Below, piece by piece: positions 14,038 through 22,799 of a DNA stretch of 32,718 bases. This DNA comes from Acidobacteriota bacterium (lineage in GTDB: Bacteria > Acidobacteriota > UBA6911 > RPQK01 > JAJDTT01). Every line of letters starts with the position of its first letter. The stretch's first letter is position 1. Below the pieces are notes generated by a model. That model saw nothing but the letters and a program-made list of their open reading frames with translations. It did not search any database and had not been told where the DNA came from. The position numbers and the translations under genes were made by a program. The stretch spans positions 1 to 32,718 of the forward strand of contig JAJDTT010000293.1 of assembly GCA_022827025.1 (NCBI GenBank). Direction: 5' to 3'.

Positions 14038-17000
14038 ATGAACAACAGGCGTATTCTTTGGGTTCTGCTGATTCCGGCGTTGATTCCCCTCCTGGTGACA
14101 CCAGCGCAGGCGCAGACCACCGCCGCCACCGTGCTAGGTACGGTCACCGACGCCGCCGGGGCGATCGTTCCAGGTGTGACGGTGACCCTCACCAACCAGG
14201 ACACGGGCTTCATCCGCCAGACTATCAGCGACGATCGCGGGGACTTCGAGTTCGCCGTGGTGCAGGCGCCGAACACCTACACCCTCAGCGCGGAGCTGCC
14301 CGGTTTCAAGAAGTATGTCAACGTTGACAACTATCTGGCCACTCGGGTCACCCAGCGGTTCGACGTCAGACTGGAAGTGGGTGAGGTAGCCGAGCAGGTG
14401 ACCGTGCAGAGCGCGGCACCGGTGATCAACACCGACACGCCCCAATGGAGTGAGACCCGGACCGACCGGCTCATCAACGCGGGACCGCGCGGGACCATGG
14501 TCATGAGTCGCTTCGGCCACGCCACCCGGCCCCTCAGCCTGGCCTTCATCAACGCTGACGTGGCCGACAGCTACAAGAGCAACGGCTCGCGAACCACCAT
14601 GACCCAGACTTCGGTGGACGGGACGCCCATGAACGGCGAGCAGGTGGGGCCTCCCTTCTCGGCCATCGCCGAGGAGAAGACGGTCGCCTTGAACGCCGCC
14701 GCCGAATACCGGGCCCCGCTGACCGTCGATGCCGTCACCAAGCGCGGTGAGAACCGGCCCCACGGGATGTTCACGCTGAACATGCGCCACCCTCGGCTGC
14801 AAGCCCGCTGGCCCGGCCCTCCCGGCGCGGTGCGGAATCCCAACGCAGTGTGGGCATTTCGATACAATTTCACCGGGGGCGGTCCCATCTACATTCCGAA
14901 AATCTACGACGGCCGCGACAAGAGTTGGCTCTTTATTTCCTTTGAGCAGAATCCGCCCACCAACATCACCTTCGGGCAGGGAACTTGGTTGAACACCCCC
15001 ACCCAGGCCATGCGCAGGGGCGACCTTTCCGCGTATCTGGCCAAGGTCCGGCCCCAATTGGGGGAATTGAAGGATCCCCTCACCGGGGAAACCTTCGCCG
15101 GGAACATCATTCCCCGCTCCCGTTGGAACCCCGTCGCCATCAACATGATCGACAAGTGGCTCCTGGAGCCCACCGGATCCAACCTGGGCGACCCCGATAT
15201 CCCGGAGCAGAATTTGCAGTATATCGGAAGCCAGCAGGGGGCCAACAAGCAGTGGATCTATCGCTTCGACCAGAGCATCCTCAACCGGAACACCTTCGGC
15301 ATCATGCACACGCAAAGAGATGCCTGGGAGACTTGCCATTGCGGGGGTTCCACCTTTTTCGGCCAGCGCCATCCCGCCACCGGACAGGACTGGTTCGGCA
15401 GTCTCAATGACGTCATCAACGTCTTCGATACCCATATCTTCACTCCCGGTCTCATCAACGAGTTCCGCTTCGGCTTGTTCCGCCGGGACAACTACAACCG
15501 GACCGAGCATTCCGCTGCCCTCTTCATCGACTCGCTGGGGATCGACCTGGGCGACGACGCCGCCACCCGCAAGGCGTTCAACACCCTCCCCTACATCAGG
15601 GTCGACAACCTCCACACCATCGGCACCCGCTCCGGCGCCACCAACGAGACGGTGACCAACTACTACAGCATCCGCAACAACCTCAGCTATCGCACCGGAA
15701 TCCACAGTTGGAAGCTGGGCTACGACCACGCCATCCGGCGTATCTCCGACCTCCGGGCCCTCAGGTCGGTGGCGGGCGACTGGAATCACACCGGTTTCTT
15801 TACCGGCGATCCCTTCGCCGACTTCCTGCTGGGACTTCCCACCCAGACCGGGCGCCACACCCCGCGGCCGGCCGTGGAGGGGCGCTACAGCGAGTTCGGG
15901 ATGTTCGTCCAGGACGACGTTCAGGTCAGTCCCAGGTTGAAGCTGAACATCGGGTTCCGCTACGACCGGATCTCCCCGCGCACGGATGCCAACGGGGCTT
16001 GGTACAACTTCAATATGGCCACCGGCGCCCTGGTGGTGCCGGAAGCCGGACGGGGTTTGATCGCCCCCGCCTTCCATCCCGCCATTCCCATCGAGACGGC
16101 GGCCGAGGCCCGCTTTCCCAGCCAACTGATCAATTCGTTGACCAAGTGGTCACCGCGTCTGGGCTTTGCCTACCGGCTCGACGACAAGACCGTCCTGCGG
16201 GTCGGTTACGGCATGTTCATGCACGACGCCGGGAGCACCAACAACTACTTCGCGACGCTGCTCACGGGCGGGCCTTTCGCTCTGGACGAGACCTTTCGGA
16301 ATACCATCACCGACGGCGTCCCCCTGGTCACCACCGACCGGCCCTTTCCCCGGGCGACCGTCGGAGGCTCGGCTCCGGCCACCTTCAACATCCAGGGCGT
16401 GAACCCCAAGATCAAGGAGCCCTACCTGCAGCAGTGGAACCTGACCTTGGAGCGGCAGTTGGGACGCGAAACCTCCTTCCGCTTCTCCTACGTCGGCTCC
16501 TCGGCTACGAGCCTCTGGTACTCCAGGGACGTCAACATTCCTCCCGCGAGTCTGACTCCCTTTACCGAAGAGCGGCTCAACTACCCCCACAACCCGGGTT
16601 TTGACGACATCATCTACCTGGACAGCGGCGGCCACATGAGCCATAGCCAGTTCCAGTGGCAGTTCACTCGGCGCATGTCCCGGACTCCTATCGGCGGGCT
16701 CATGTTCGACGGAATATTCCAGTGGCTCAAAGAGATCGAGGACGTGGACGACACTACGGCGTTCGCGTCCGCCTACGGGCGGGGCATAGCGCCGCGCCTC
16801 GGAGGCTATGCCGGGATCGAGGATCCCTACGACCGGAACCGGGATCGGGCCGACGCCTATCTGAACCCGACATCAATCCGCATCAACTTCATCTGGGAGC
16901 TCCCGTGGGGTCCGGATCAGCCTTACCTGTCGCACCTGAGGAAAGGCTCGATCCTGAGCGGCCTGCTGGGTGGCTGGGAATTCGCGGGCATCTTCGATGC

Positions 17001-17457
17001 CGCTACTGGACGTCCGTACCACCAGTACTACAGCGGTTTCGATCCCACCAACACCGGTCGCTTCAGCGGCCGGGCCAGCATGTCCAAGGCCGGCTGCGAC
17101 CCGCAGATCCGCCCCCACAGCTATACGCGGCCGACGACCGTCAACATCAACTGCTTCAAGGTCCCGGATCCGGGCACCTACGGCACGACCCCGCGCGACG
17201 CCGTGAGCCGGTTGCCCGGCTGGGCCTTTGACGCGACCTTTTACAAGTTCCTTCCCATCCGGCTGCTCCATGAAGACATAAAAGCCCGGCTCTCCGTGAC
17301 CTTCGTCAACCCATTCCACCACGTGGTGGCGTCGAGAGACCGCGGCCTCTACGTCACCAGCCCGGCTCGCTTCGGAATCCCTTCACGGGGCGGAGGCCTG
17401 CTGCGGTTCGGGTCGGCTCCCCGTAGCGCCCACTTCCAGTTCCAGATCGTCTGGTAG
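14038..17457 (+). CDS. Oar-like TonB-dependent receptor with carboxypeptidase-regulatory-like domain
   Basis: 1139 aa. Signal peptide about 1-26 (VLLIPALIPLLVTPAQAQ). Residues about 30-115 form a CarboxypepD_reg-like domain (ATVLGTVTDAAGAIVPGVTV, RGDFEFAVV). A plug region follows with VTVQSAAPVINTD. From about residue 350 is a long beta-barrel with the alternating, aromatic-rich pattern of outer-membrane receptors, ending FQFQIVW with the terminal aromatic expected for barrel assembly. This arrangement is highly expanded in Acidobacteriota. Start ATG follows AAGGAGAGGTC. Role: energised uptake of a large substrate, probably an oligosaccharide or peptide; not determinable here. A strong terminator-like palindrome begins 29 bp after the stop. 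Confidence 0.9.
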   Translation: MNNRRILWVLLIPALIPLLVTPAQAQTTAATVLGTVTDAAGAIVPGVTVTLTNQDTGFIRQTISDDRGDFEFAVVQAPNTYTLSAELPGFKKYVNVDNYLATRVTQRFDVRLEVGEVAEQVTVQSAAPVINTDTPQWSETRTDRLINAGPRGTMVMSRFGHATRPLSLAFINADVADSYKSNGSRTTMTQTSVDGTPMNGEQVGPPFSAIAEEKTVALNAAAEYRAPLTVDAVTKRGENRPHGMFTLNMRHPRLQARWPGPPGAVRNPNAVWAFRYNFTGGGPIYIPKIYDGRDKSWLFISFEQNPPTNITFGQGTWLNTPTQAMRRGDLSAYLAKVRPQLGELKDPLTGETFAGNIIPRSRWNPVAINMIDKWLLEPTGSNLGDPDIPEQNLQYIGSQQGANKQWIYRFDQSILNRNTFGIMHTQRDAWETCHCGGSTFFGQRHPATGQDWFGSLNDVINVFDTHIFTPGLINEFRFGLFRRDNYNRTEHSAALFIDSLGIDLGDDAATRKAFNTLPYIRVDNLHTIGTRSGATNETVTNYYSIRNNLSYRTGIHSWKLGYDHAIRRISDLRALRSVAGDWNHTGFFTGDPFADFLLGLPTQTGRHTPRPAVEGRYSEFGMFVQDDVQVSPRLKLNIGFRYDRISPRTDANGAWYNFNMATGALVVPEAGRGLIAPAFHPAIPIETAAEARFPSQLINSLTKWSPRLGFAYRLDDKTVLRVGYGMFMHDAGSTNNYFATLLTGGPFALDETFRNTITDGVPLVTTDRPFPRATVGGSAPATFNIQGVNPKIKEPYLQQWNLTLERQLGRETSFRFSYVGSSATSLWYSRDVNIPPASLTPFTEERLNYPHNPGFDDIIYLDSGGHMSHSQFQWQFTRRMSRTPIGGLMFDGIFQWLKEIEDVDDTTAFASAYGRGIAPRLGGYAGIEDPYDRNRDRADAYLNPTSIRINFIWELPWGPDQPYLSHLRKGSILSGLLGGWEFAGIFDAATGRPYHQYYSGFDPTNTGRFSGRASMSKAGCDPQIRPHSYTRPTTVNINCFKVPDPGTYGTTPRDAVSRLPGWAFDATFYKFLPIRLLHEDIKARLSVTFVNPFHHVVASRDRGLYVTSPARFGIPSRGGGLLRFGSAPRSAHFQFQIVW

Positions 17458-17486
17458 CGGGTTTCAAGCCGGGAAAAGTCGATTAG

Positions 17487-17522
17487 AAAGGGGGGAAGGG
17501 AACCGGTTCCCTTCCCCCCTTT
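17487..17522 (+). terminator. Very strong intrinsic terminator-like palindrome
   Basis: Perfect palindrome with arm AAAGGGGGGAAGGGAACC (18 bases), followed by a T-run extending to about 17526. It is 29 bp past the receptor stop codon and only 19 bp before the next start codon. It has no conserved purine loop core (centre CCGG), so it does not belong to the repeat-hairpin family. Confidence 0.85.
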
Positions 17523-17541
17523 TTTTAATGGGGTGGAGGAT

Positions 17542-18567
17542 ATGAACAGAATACGTGGTTGTCTCTGGTTCGTACTGGGAACCCTTTTCCTGCTGGCGTT
17601 GGAGCAGGGCGCCGCCCAGCACCGGGGCACGTTGCAGGGTCAGATCAAGGACCAGGAGGGCAAGCCCCTCAGAGATGTCGCGGTCAGGATCGAGGGACTC
17701 AATAGCACAAAGAGATACGAGCTCAAGACCGACAAAGGCGGGAGATATTTTCACATCGCCGTCGATCCCTATCTCTCATATCGAATCGTGGCCATCAAGG
17801 AGGGTTACTGGACCGAAGAGTCGGTGGGGGTTCGGGCGTCACGGTCACAAAGCGGCGGCATCAACAACTTCACCATGAGACCCGGCCACTCCACTGACGC
17901 CGAGATGACCCGAGCGGAGAGAAACACGCTGGTCCGAGAGCTGCGCCAGGCGGAAGAAATGAAACGGACAGTGAAGGTCATCGACGAGAGCCACAAGGTG
18001 GCCATGCGATTCATCGACGAAGGTCGATACGCGGAGGCGGCGGAGGCCTTCCGCAGGGTGGTGGAAATACAACCGACGCTGGCGCCCACCTGGGCCAACC
18101 TGGGCCACGTCTACAACAAGCTGAAAAAACCCGCGGATGCCGTGGCCGCTTACCGGAAGGCCATCGAGCTCGATCCCGAGAACGCCACCTACTACCAGGA
18201 CCTGGGACACGTCTACTCGGACATGGGGAAGGCCGGGAAAGCCACGGAAATGTACCGGAAGGGATTGGAGTTGACCGGGGATCAGGACTCCAAGGAAACG
18301 GCGAAATCGCAATTCTTCATCGCCGTGAACCACCTCAACTCGGGGAGGGACGCAAAAGCCATGGACGCCTTGCGTAAAACCCTCGCCGCCGACCCCGAAC
18401 ACGCCGATGCCCACTACTACGTCGGGGTTCTGCTACTTCAGGAAAATCGGATGGCGGAAGCCCTGGAACATCTGAAAAAACACCTGGAACTCGCGCCCCG
18501 AAGTACCACCGCCGCGGATGCCCAGGCGCTCCTGGAGGCGCTCAGGCAAGTGCCCAAGACCGAATAG
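17542..18567 (+). CDS. Secreted CarboxypepD_reg-like / TPR protein
   Basis: 341 aa from ATG 17542, preceded by GGTGGAGGAT; a GTG three codons upstream overlaps that site. Signal peptide about 1-25 (CLWFVLGTLFLLALEQGAAQ). Residues about 28-110 are a carboxypeptidase-regulatory-like beta domain (LQGQIKDQEGKPLRDVAVRI). Residues about 150-335 contain four or five TPR motifs (AAEAFRRVVEIQPTLAPTWA, AVAAYRKAIELDPENATYY, AMDALRKTLAADPEHADAHY). Likely periplasmic and protein-binding; the shared domain type and position suggest work with the upstream receptor, which is inference. No room exists for a promoter between the terminator palindrome and this start. Confidence 0.9.
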   Translation: MNRIRGCLWFVLGTLFLLALEQGAAQHRGTLQGQIKDQEGKPLRDVAVRIEGLNSTKRYELKTDKGGRYFHIAVDPYLSYRIVAIKEGYWTEESVGVRASRSQSGGINNFTMRPGHSTDAEMTRAERNTLVRELRQAEEMKRTVKVIDESHKVAMRFIDEGRYAEAAEAFRRVVEIQPTLAPTWANLGHVYNKLKKPADAVAAYRKAIELDPENATYYQDLGHVYSDMGKAGKATEMYRKGLELTGDQDSKETAKSQFFIAVNHLNSGRDAKAMDALRKTLAADPEHADAHYYVGVLLLQENRMAEALEHLKKHLELAPRSTTAADAQALLEALRQVPKTE

Positions 18568-18647
18568 AATTCGATCACGTTCCTGATTCCGGATTGAAAC
18601 CGGAAGTTCGAAACGACAAAGACTCCTTGAATCTTAGAGTGGGGGAG

Positions 18648-18667
18648 GGGGGACATTCTTGTCCCCC
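18648..18667. repeat. Hairpin, loop TTCT, downstream of TPR gene
   Basis: Perfect 8-bp stem GGGGGACA closing loop TTCT, 80 bp after the TPR stop. No T-run follows. Read on the other strand the core is ACAAGAATGT, which links the AGGAAA and ACAAG loop types. Confidence 0.8.
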
Positions 18668-18724
18668 TCTTCGCCGCGGTTGCTTTCGCTGGGCCCCGGT
18701 GGGGCCGGAGTTGGGCGGATAGGA

Positions 18725-18777
18725 GGGGGGACTTTCAGTCCCCCCCGAGGGAGTGGGGGTAGGAAAACCCCCACTCC
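18725..18777. repeat. Double hairpin element between convergent genes
   Basis: Second copy of the 1892-1944 element: hairpin 18725-18745 (9-bp stem GGGGGGACT, loop TTC) then hairpin 18750-18777 (11-bp stem GGAGTGGGGGT, loop AGGAAA). Only a few positions differ, all in the first loop and the joint. It lies 44 bp from the stop codon of the GWxTD gene. Confidence 0.9.
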
Positions 18778-18821
18778 TTTTCTCGCAGGATTTCGCCGGA
18801 CCGGGGCCGGTGGGGAAGCTC

Positions 18822-20483
18822 CTAGCGGAACACCTGAGCTTGGCTGGCGTCGCCGGCAGGCTTCAGAATGGTGAACTTTTCCTCGCGGCTGGTGTTGTTC
18901 CCTCCGATCCGGTCTGCGATCTGCGCACTGAGGGTGTACTTCCCCGGCTTCAGCCGGGCCAGGGGAAACCGTTGCAGCAACATGGTGCGGCGATAGGAGG
19001 AGAAGTAGACCGACTTGCCCAGAGAGTCATGGATCTCGAAGACGATCTGACCATTTTTCAGGATGTAGTAGTCCGCCTTGATGGAGGGTTTGCTGGAGGC
19101 TGAGTCCAGTTCCAAACCATAGATCTCCAGGTAAACCCATAGCGGATTCTCGCCGTCGAAACTCCTGGAGACGCTGGGGCGGACCAACAGGTCCCCCATG
19201 ACGAACATCTCGTATTGTTCCGGGACATAACCCAACTGGCTCACGTGATCCGACAGCAGCAGGGTACTGGCTCCCAGACCTTCATCCCGGGGTCGAAAAG
19301 GATTGATGGCCAGGGTCTTGCTGCCCACCTTTCCACTCTCCAGGTCCTGCAGAAAGAGTTCCAGCTTGTAGCGCTGCCCCCGGCCCAGGGCAAGGACCAC
19401 CTGGTGCAGGGAGAGGTCGTTCAGCCCTGCCGCCAACTCGTCCGTGGCCACGTGGACGGCGATCTCCTGGTCGATCTCGGCCACATGCTGGTTGGTCATG
19501 TTGGTCACCACCCCATACAGGTCCAGCGTGGCCGTAGCCACGGCCGCGCCGCCCGGTTTGAAGTTGAGCTCCTTCTTGGGCACTTCCAGCGTCAGCAGCA
19601 CCAGAACTTCCTCGCCATTCAGCTCCAACTGGTCGTTCCTGAGCCGAAAGGGAAGCGGCTCATACGAGACACGGGTCCTCACGAACTTCTTCAGGTCGTC
19701 GTACTTGCCCTTGGTCTGTCCCATGGTGGCGGTAGTGACGCGGAGCCGGTCGAAATACTTCTGCACCTGGAGCCAGTCGCCGGCGCCGCTCATATCCATC
19801 ATGGGGTATCCGTGCCTTAGCCAGCGCTCGGACCTGTCGGTCCATCCTTGTACCTCGGCCCACTTCATGCCCCCGAATCCCTTGTCGTCCATCAGGTCCT
19901 TTTCGTCGGGGTGGTAGGCGAGCTTGTAGTCTCCCGTCATGGACTGGTCGACAAACTCGATGATGATGTTCGATCCGATGCCCTCCAGGTTCCGGTAGCG
20001 CCAGCGCTCAAAGGGAAAGACGATGGTGGTGCCGAGTCCTTCATCCAGGGTCCGGTCGTAGCGGCCGCCGGCAGGAAAGCTCTCGATGTCGGCCGGCGGA
20101 CCGTGCATGATGTAGATCCGGCCCCGATCCGTATTCCGGCCCGCGAGTCCGCTGGAGAAGTGGTCGTCGGCGTAGGCGATCCGGCGGTAGTGCTCCTCCT
20201 TGAACTCATTGAGCATGGTGCGAGGGTCGGGATCCCGCCGACGCCAGAACTGCTCGATGAAGTTCTCTTTCTCCTCGGGACTGGTCAGCTTTTCGAAGAC
20301 CGCACGTTCGTCATGGGCGATGATGTGGACGACCGTGTCGTTCAGCCACTTCTCGTAGTAGTCGACGGCCTCTTCGCTGGAGGTGTCCTTTTCCTTGGGC
20401 CCCGCCCAGGTGATTTCGGGGGTCAGCGCCAGAAACAGGACCAGCGAAGCTACCGCGCTCGAATTGGAACAGGAAGGAAACAT
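18822..20483 (-). CDS. GWxTD domain-containing secreted protein
   Basis: 553 aa. Signal peptide about 1-28 (SLVLFLALTPEITWAG). The N-terminal half matches the GWxTD domain family common in Acidobacteriota and relatives: YYEKWLNDTVVHIIAHDERA, FIEQFWRRRDPDPRTMLNEF, EEHYRRIAYADDHF, then NTDRGRIYIMHGPP. The name-giving Trp is Arg here (GRNTDRG instead of GWxTDRG). The C-terminal half is beta-rich with no recognised motif. Function of the family is unknown; probably periplasmic or surface-bound. Convergent with the TPR gene across a hairpin-rich intergenic region. Confidence 0.9.
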   Translation of the reverse strand: MFPSCSNSSAVASLVLFLALTPEITWAGPKEKDTSSEEAVDYYEKWLNDTVVHIIAHDERAVFEKLTSPEEKENFIEQFWRRRDPDPRTMLNEFKEEHYRRIAYADDHFSSGLAGRNTDRGRIYIMHGPPADIESFPAGGRYDRTLDEGLGTTIVFPFERWRYRNLEGIGSNIIIEFVDQSMTGDYKLAYHPDEKDLMDDKGFGGMKWAEVQGWTDRSERWLRHGYPMMDMSGAGDWLQVQKYFDRLRVTTATMGQTKGKYDDLKKFVRTRVSYEPLPFRLRNDQLELNGEEVLVLLTLEVPKKELNFKPGGAAVATATLDLYGVVTNMTNQHVAEIDQEIAVHVATDELAAGLNDLSLHQVVLALGRGQRYKLELFLQDLESGKVGSKTLAINPFRPRDEGLGASTLLLSDHVSQLGYVPEQYEMFVMGDLLVRPSVSRSFDGENPLWVYLEIYGLELDSASSKPSIKADYYILKNGQIVFEIHDSLGKSVYFSSYRRTMLLQRFPLARLKPGKYTLSAQIADRIGGNNTSREEKFTILKPAGDASQAQVFR

Positions 20484-20576
20484 TGCAGTTTCGAGTAGTT
20501 TAGGCCCGAACCGGAGACGAGGTCAAGCCGGGGATGGGAGTAACGAAGCCGTGGTCTTCACCCGGCAGACTCGCAG

Positions 20577-20672
20577 TCAGGCCAAGCTTGCCGCGTGCAT
20601 GATCCTGTCCGACAAATACGCGTGGCTGCGCACTTCGCCATGGAACCGGGCATCGACCACAAATCCGCTCAA
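20577..20672 (-). pseudogene. Truncated PIN-domain toxin remnant
   Basis: A 31-codon frame from TTG at 20670-20672, overlapping the antitoxin's TGA by four bases (TTGA) as in intact vapBC/fitAB pairs. It reads LSGFVVDARFHGEVRSHAYL and onward. SGFVVDA is the usual first strand of VapC/FitB PIN nucleases including the first acidic residue, and EVRSHAYLSD resembles the first helix after it, but the segment between is shortened. The frame stops at 20577-20579. I found no continuation in other frames before the GWxTD gene. Judged non-functional. Confidence 0.55.
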
Positions 20673-20905
20673 TCCGAGATGTCCCGATCTCGGTCGGCCC
20701 TTATGACCTCACTGCTGTCGACGGAGGTTCGAAGCCGTTGCCTTAGGCTCTTGGCCCGGGAGGCAAAGTTCTCCTCTCTTTCGAGTAGTGCCCTACGGAG
20801 GATCTCCCTGTGCTCGGCTTCGGCGGATCTGCCATGGGCCGCAGCTCTCCGCTTAAGCGCACGCACCACTTGATCGGTCACGTTCCGAACCGTTAGTCGC
20901 GCCAT
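20669..20905 (-). CDS. FitA/VapB-like ribbon-helix-helix antitoxin
   Basis: 78 aa. Residues 1-40 (MARLTVRNVTDQVVRALKRR, then AAAHGRSAEAEHREILRRAL) match the FitA-type ribbon-helix-helix antitoxins: a beta-strand for operator binding, two helices for dimerisation, then a basic/acidic tail that would wrap the PIN toxin. No strong ribosome site lies directly before the ATG; AAAGGAGC is about 20 bases upstream. The toxin that should follow is reduced to a short remnant, so this is an orphan antitoxin. Confidence 0.75.
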   Translation of the reverse strand: MARLTVRNVTDQVVRALKRRAAAHGRSAEAEHREILRRALLEREENFASRAKSLRQRLRTSVDSSEVIRADRDRDISD

Positions 20906-21066
20906 GTTCTATGCCAGCAAGTCTAGCTCCTTTCAAGACTGCTGGGCACGCATCCGAATTGCCTCACCAAGGAAATCAACCCGAAACAGAAGTCGTCGCG
21001 GCTTTCGATCCACCCTGCGACCCAACGGGCGTCATCGTCACTGCGTCATAGGCTTCGATTGGAAAC

Positions 21067-21087
21067 GGGCAGCCACAAGGGCTGCCC
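21067..21087. repeat. Hairpin with ACAAG loop (second copy)
   Basis: Perfect 8-bp stem GGGCAGCC closing loop ACAAG. Compared with 182-202 (stem GGGCGACC) two inner base pairs differ on both arms while pairing is kept. Located in the intergenic region before the lipoprotein gene, about 65 bp upstream of its start. Confidence 0.75.
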
Positions 21088-21152
21088 CTACCTTCGGGAT
21101 GGCGCAACTGGCGAGATTGCCATCTTCATTCATAATGGGGAAACTCGTGCAG

Positions 21153-22727
21153 ATGTTTCTTCGATCCGCCGCATGCCTATTCTGCGGCGCAATGGCCTTC
21201 GTTGTCGCGTGCAATGTCGAGCCCGCGCCCCAAAAACGCCAGGACATCGTACTGCTGGCTATCGACGACCACCTGCTCCCCTTCCGGCGGAACCTCTGCT
21301 ACTACCTGTCCCGGCCGCGGGTCCGGAAGGAGCCGGTGCTGGTCCCCAGTCGCGACGACCCCGGCGCGCCCGACCAGTTGGCGGCGCATTTCTACGGCAC
21401 CGTGATCGCGGACGAGGGCAGATTTCGCATGTGGTACTACCCGGTCCGTTTCGGCGCCCGGACTTCGGAACTGGGATTGGGGCCCGCCGCCTACGCCGAG
21501 AGCGAGGATGGCATTCGTTGGGTCAAGCCTTCGCTGAAGCAGGTCTCCATCAAGGGAAATCTGGAAAACAACGCCATCCAATTATTGCCCGACCAACGGG
21601 TCATGGGGGTCACCGTCATCAAGGACGAGGAGGAGACCGATCCCGAACGGCGCTACAAGATGGTCTACAATCCCATCGCGGCGCGGGATCGCTGGGCCGA
21701 ACCGAAGTTGAATGGGCTGCCCCGATCCACCCTCCGAACCGCCACCAGCCGCGACGGATTGACCTGGTCTGCAACGCCCGATCTGCCGCTCGACGTCTTC
21801 GTCGAACTCTCCTCCTTCTTCAAACACAAAGGGCTCTACCTGGCTCACGGGCAGGGAAAGCTGTTTGGTGAGGGTGGAGAGCTGCACGAACGCCGGGGTT
21901 ACGCCTGGGTGTCCACCGACTTCGAACACTGGCTGGCGGGCCAAGCCGAGACCTTCGGATTACCGGAGCCCCGGACCCTGGGCCCAAGGGGAGCCGCCGG
22001 GGAGTATGATCAGGTCCACCTGGGCGTCGGGGGGGCCAGCTACGGGTCGGTAGTGGTGGGACTCTACGGAATCTGGCGCCACGGCGGCACGGGAGTCGGC
22101 GGAACCACCTGCGACCTGGGTCTGGTGGTGAGCAACGACGGGATCCATTTTCGCGAGCCGGTGAAGAAGCACGTCTACATCTCGCGGCACGATTCTCCGG
22201 TCACGCCGGTGGCCGGGAAGGACTATCCCACGATCCTGTGCCAGGCCAACGGCATTTTGAACGTCGACGACGAGACCCGGATCTATCACGGCCGCTGGCG
22301 GAACGCGCCGGTGGGACCCGAATATTATGGGGAGGTCGCCCTTGCCACCTTGCCTCGTGATCGATGGGGCGCCGTGGGGCTGATTCGGGGAGTCTCCGAG
22401 GGCTGGGTCTGGTCGGCGCCCCTCCAATGGCCCGAAGGGGGCGCCCAGGTCTACCTGAACGCCGATTTCGCTCCGCAGATGCGGGTTGAGGTGTCCGACG
22501 TCGATTTCAATCTGCTCCCCGGCTACTCCGATGCCAACGCCGGCACGGTCTCCTGTACCGACGGCACGGGGCGTTTCCGAGAGCGGAACGGGGGACTCGA
22601 CTGCTCCGTCGCCTGGCCCGGGGCTCAGCCTTCGGAGTTGGCGGGTCGGCAGGTGCGGCTTCGCGTCCAACTCACATCGGACGGAGGCGATCCCAGGCTC
22701 TACGCGGTGTATGTGCGCGGGGAATGA
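21153..22727 (+). CDS. Lipoprotein with glycoside-hydrolase-like propeller (GH32/43-like), function unknown
   Basis: 524 aa from ATG 21153; an ATG six codons earlier (21135) is possible, and the frame stays open to 20904, but that extension includes the intergenic hairpin at 21067 and is probably non-coding. The N-terminus MFLRSAACLFCGAMAFVVAC ends in a lipobox-like VVAC, suggesting a lipid-anchored exported protein. The body repeats motifs of GH32/GH43-type propellers: GRFRMWYYPVRF, YAESEDGIRWVKP, TATSRDGLTWSA, VVSNDGIHFREP. The C-terminal 90 residues form a beta domain (LRVQLTSDGGDPRLYAVYVR). Catalytic residues cannot be assigned by eye. First gene of a probable three-gene operon; likely acts on an external carbohydrate. 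Confidence 0.75.
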   Translation: MFLRSAACLFCGAMAFVVACNVEPAPQKRQDIVLLAIDDHLLPFRRNLCYYLSRPRVRKEPVLVPSRDDPGAPDQLAAHFYGTVIADEGRFRMWYYPVRFGARTSELGLGPAAYAESEDGIRWVKPSLKQVSIKGNLENNAIQLLPDQRVMGVTVIKDEEETDPERRYKMVYNPIAARDRWAEPKLNGLPRSTLRTATSRDGLTWSATPDLPLDVFVELSSFFKHKGLYLAHGQGKLFGEGGELHERRGYAWVSTDFEHWLAGQAETFGLPEPRTLGPRGAAGEYDQVHLGVGGASYGSVVVGLYGIWRHGGTGVGGTTCDLGLVVSNDGIHFREPVKKHVYISRHDSPVTPVAGKDYPTILCQANGILNVDDETRIYHGRWRNAPVGPEYYGEVALATLPRDRWGAVGLIRGVSEGWVWSAPLQWPEGGAQVYLNADFAPQMRVEVSDVDFNLLPGYSDANAGTVSCTDGTGRFRERNGGLDCSVAWPGAQPSELAGRQVRLRVQLTSDGGDPRLYAVYVRGE

Positions 22728-22799
22728 AGGGCCGGTCCTTTCTGGTATCCGGGACACGGTCCTAGAGCGAATCGAAGCGATGACCATGGGAGTTTGAGT

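Noticed and set aside
14134-16125. Minus-strand frame of 663 codons opposite the TonB receptor
   Set aside because: Antisense shadow; the receptor has a signal peptide, ribosome site and barrel C-terminus.
17487-17522. Member of the conserved-loop hairpin family
   Set aside because: Centre is CCGG without the purine core, and the stem has AAA/TTT ends with a T-run, so it fits an intrinsic terminator better.
20904-21152. N-terminal extension of the lipoprotein gene from 20904
   Set aside because: It contains an intergenic repeat hairpin, has no ribosome site, and would bury the lipoprotein signal peptide 84 residues in.
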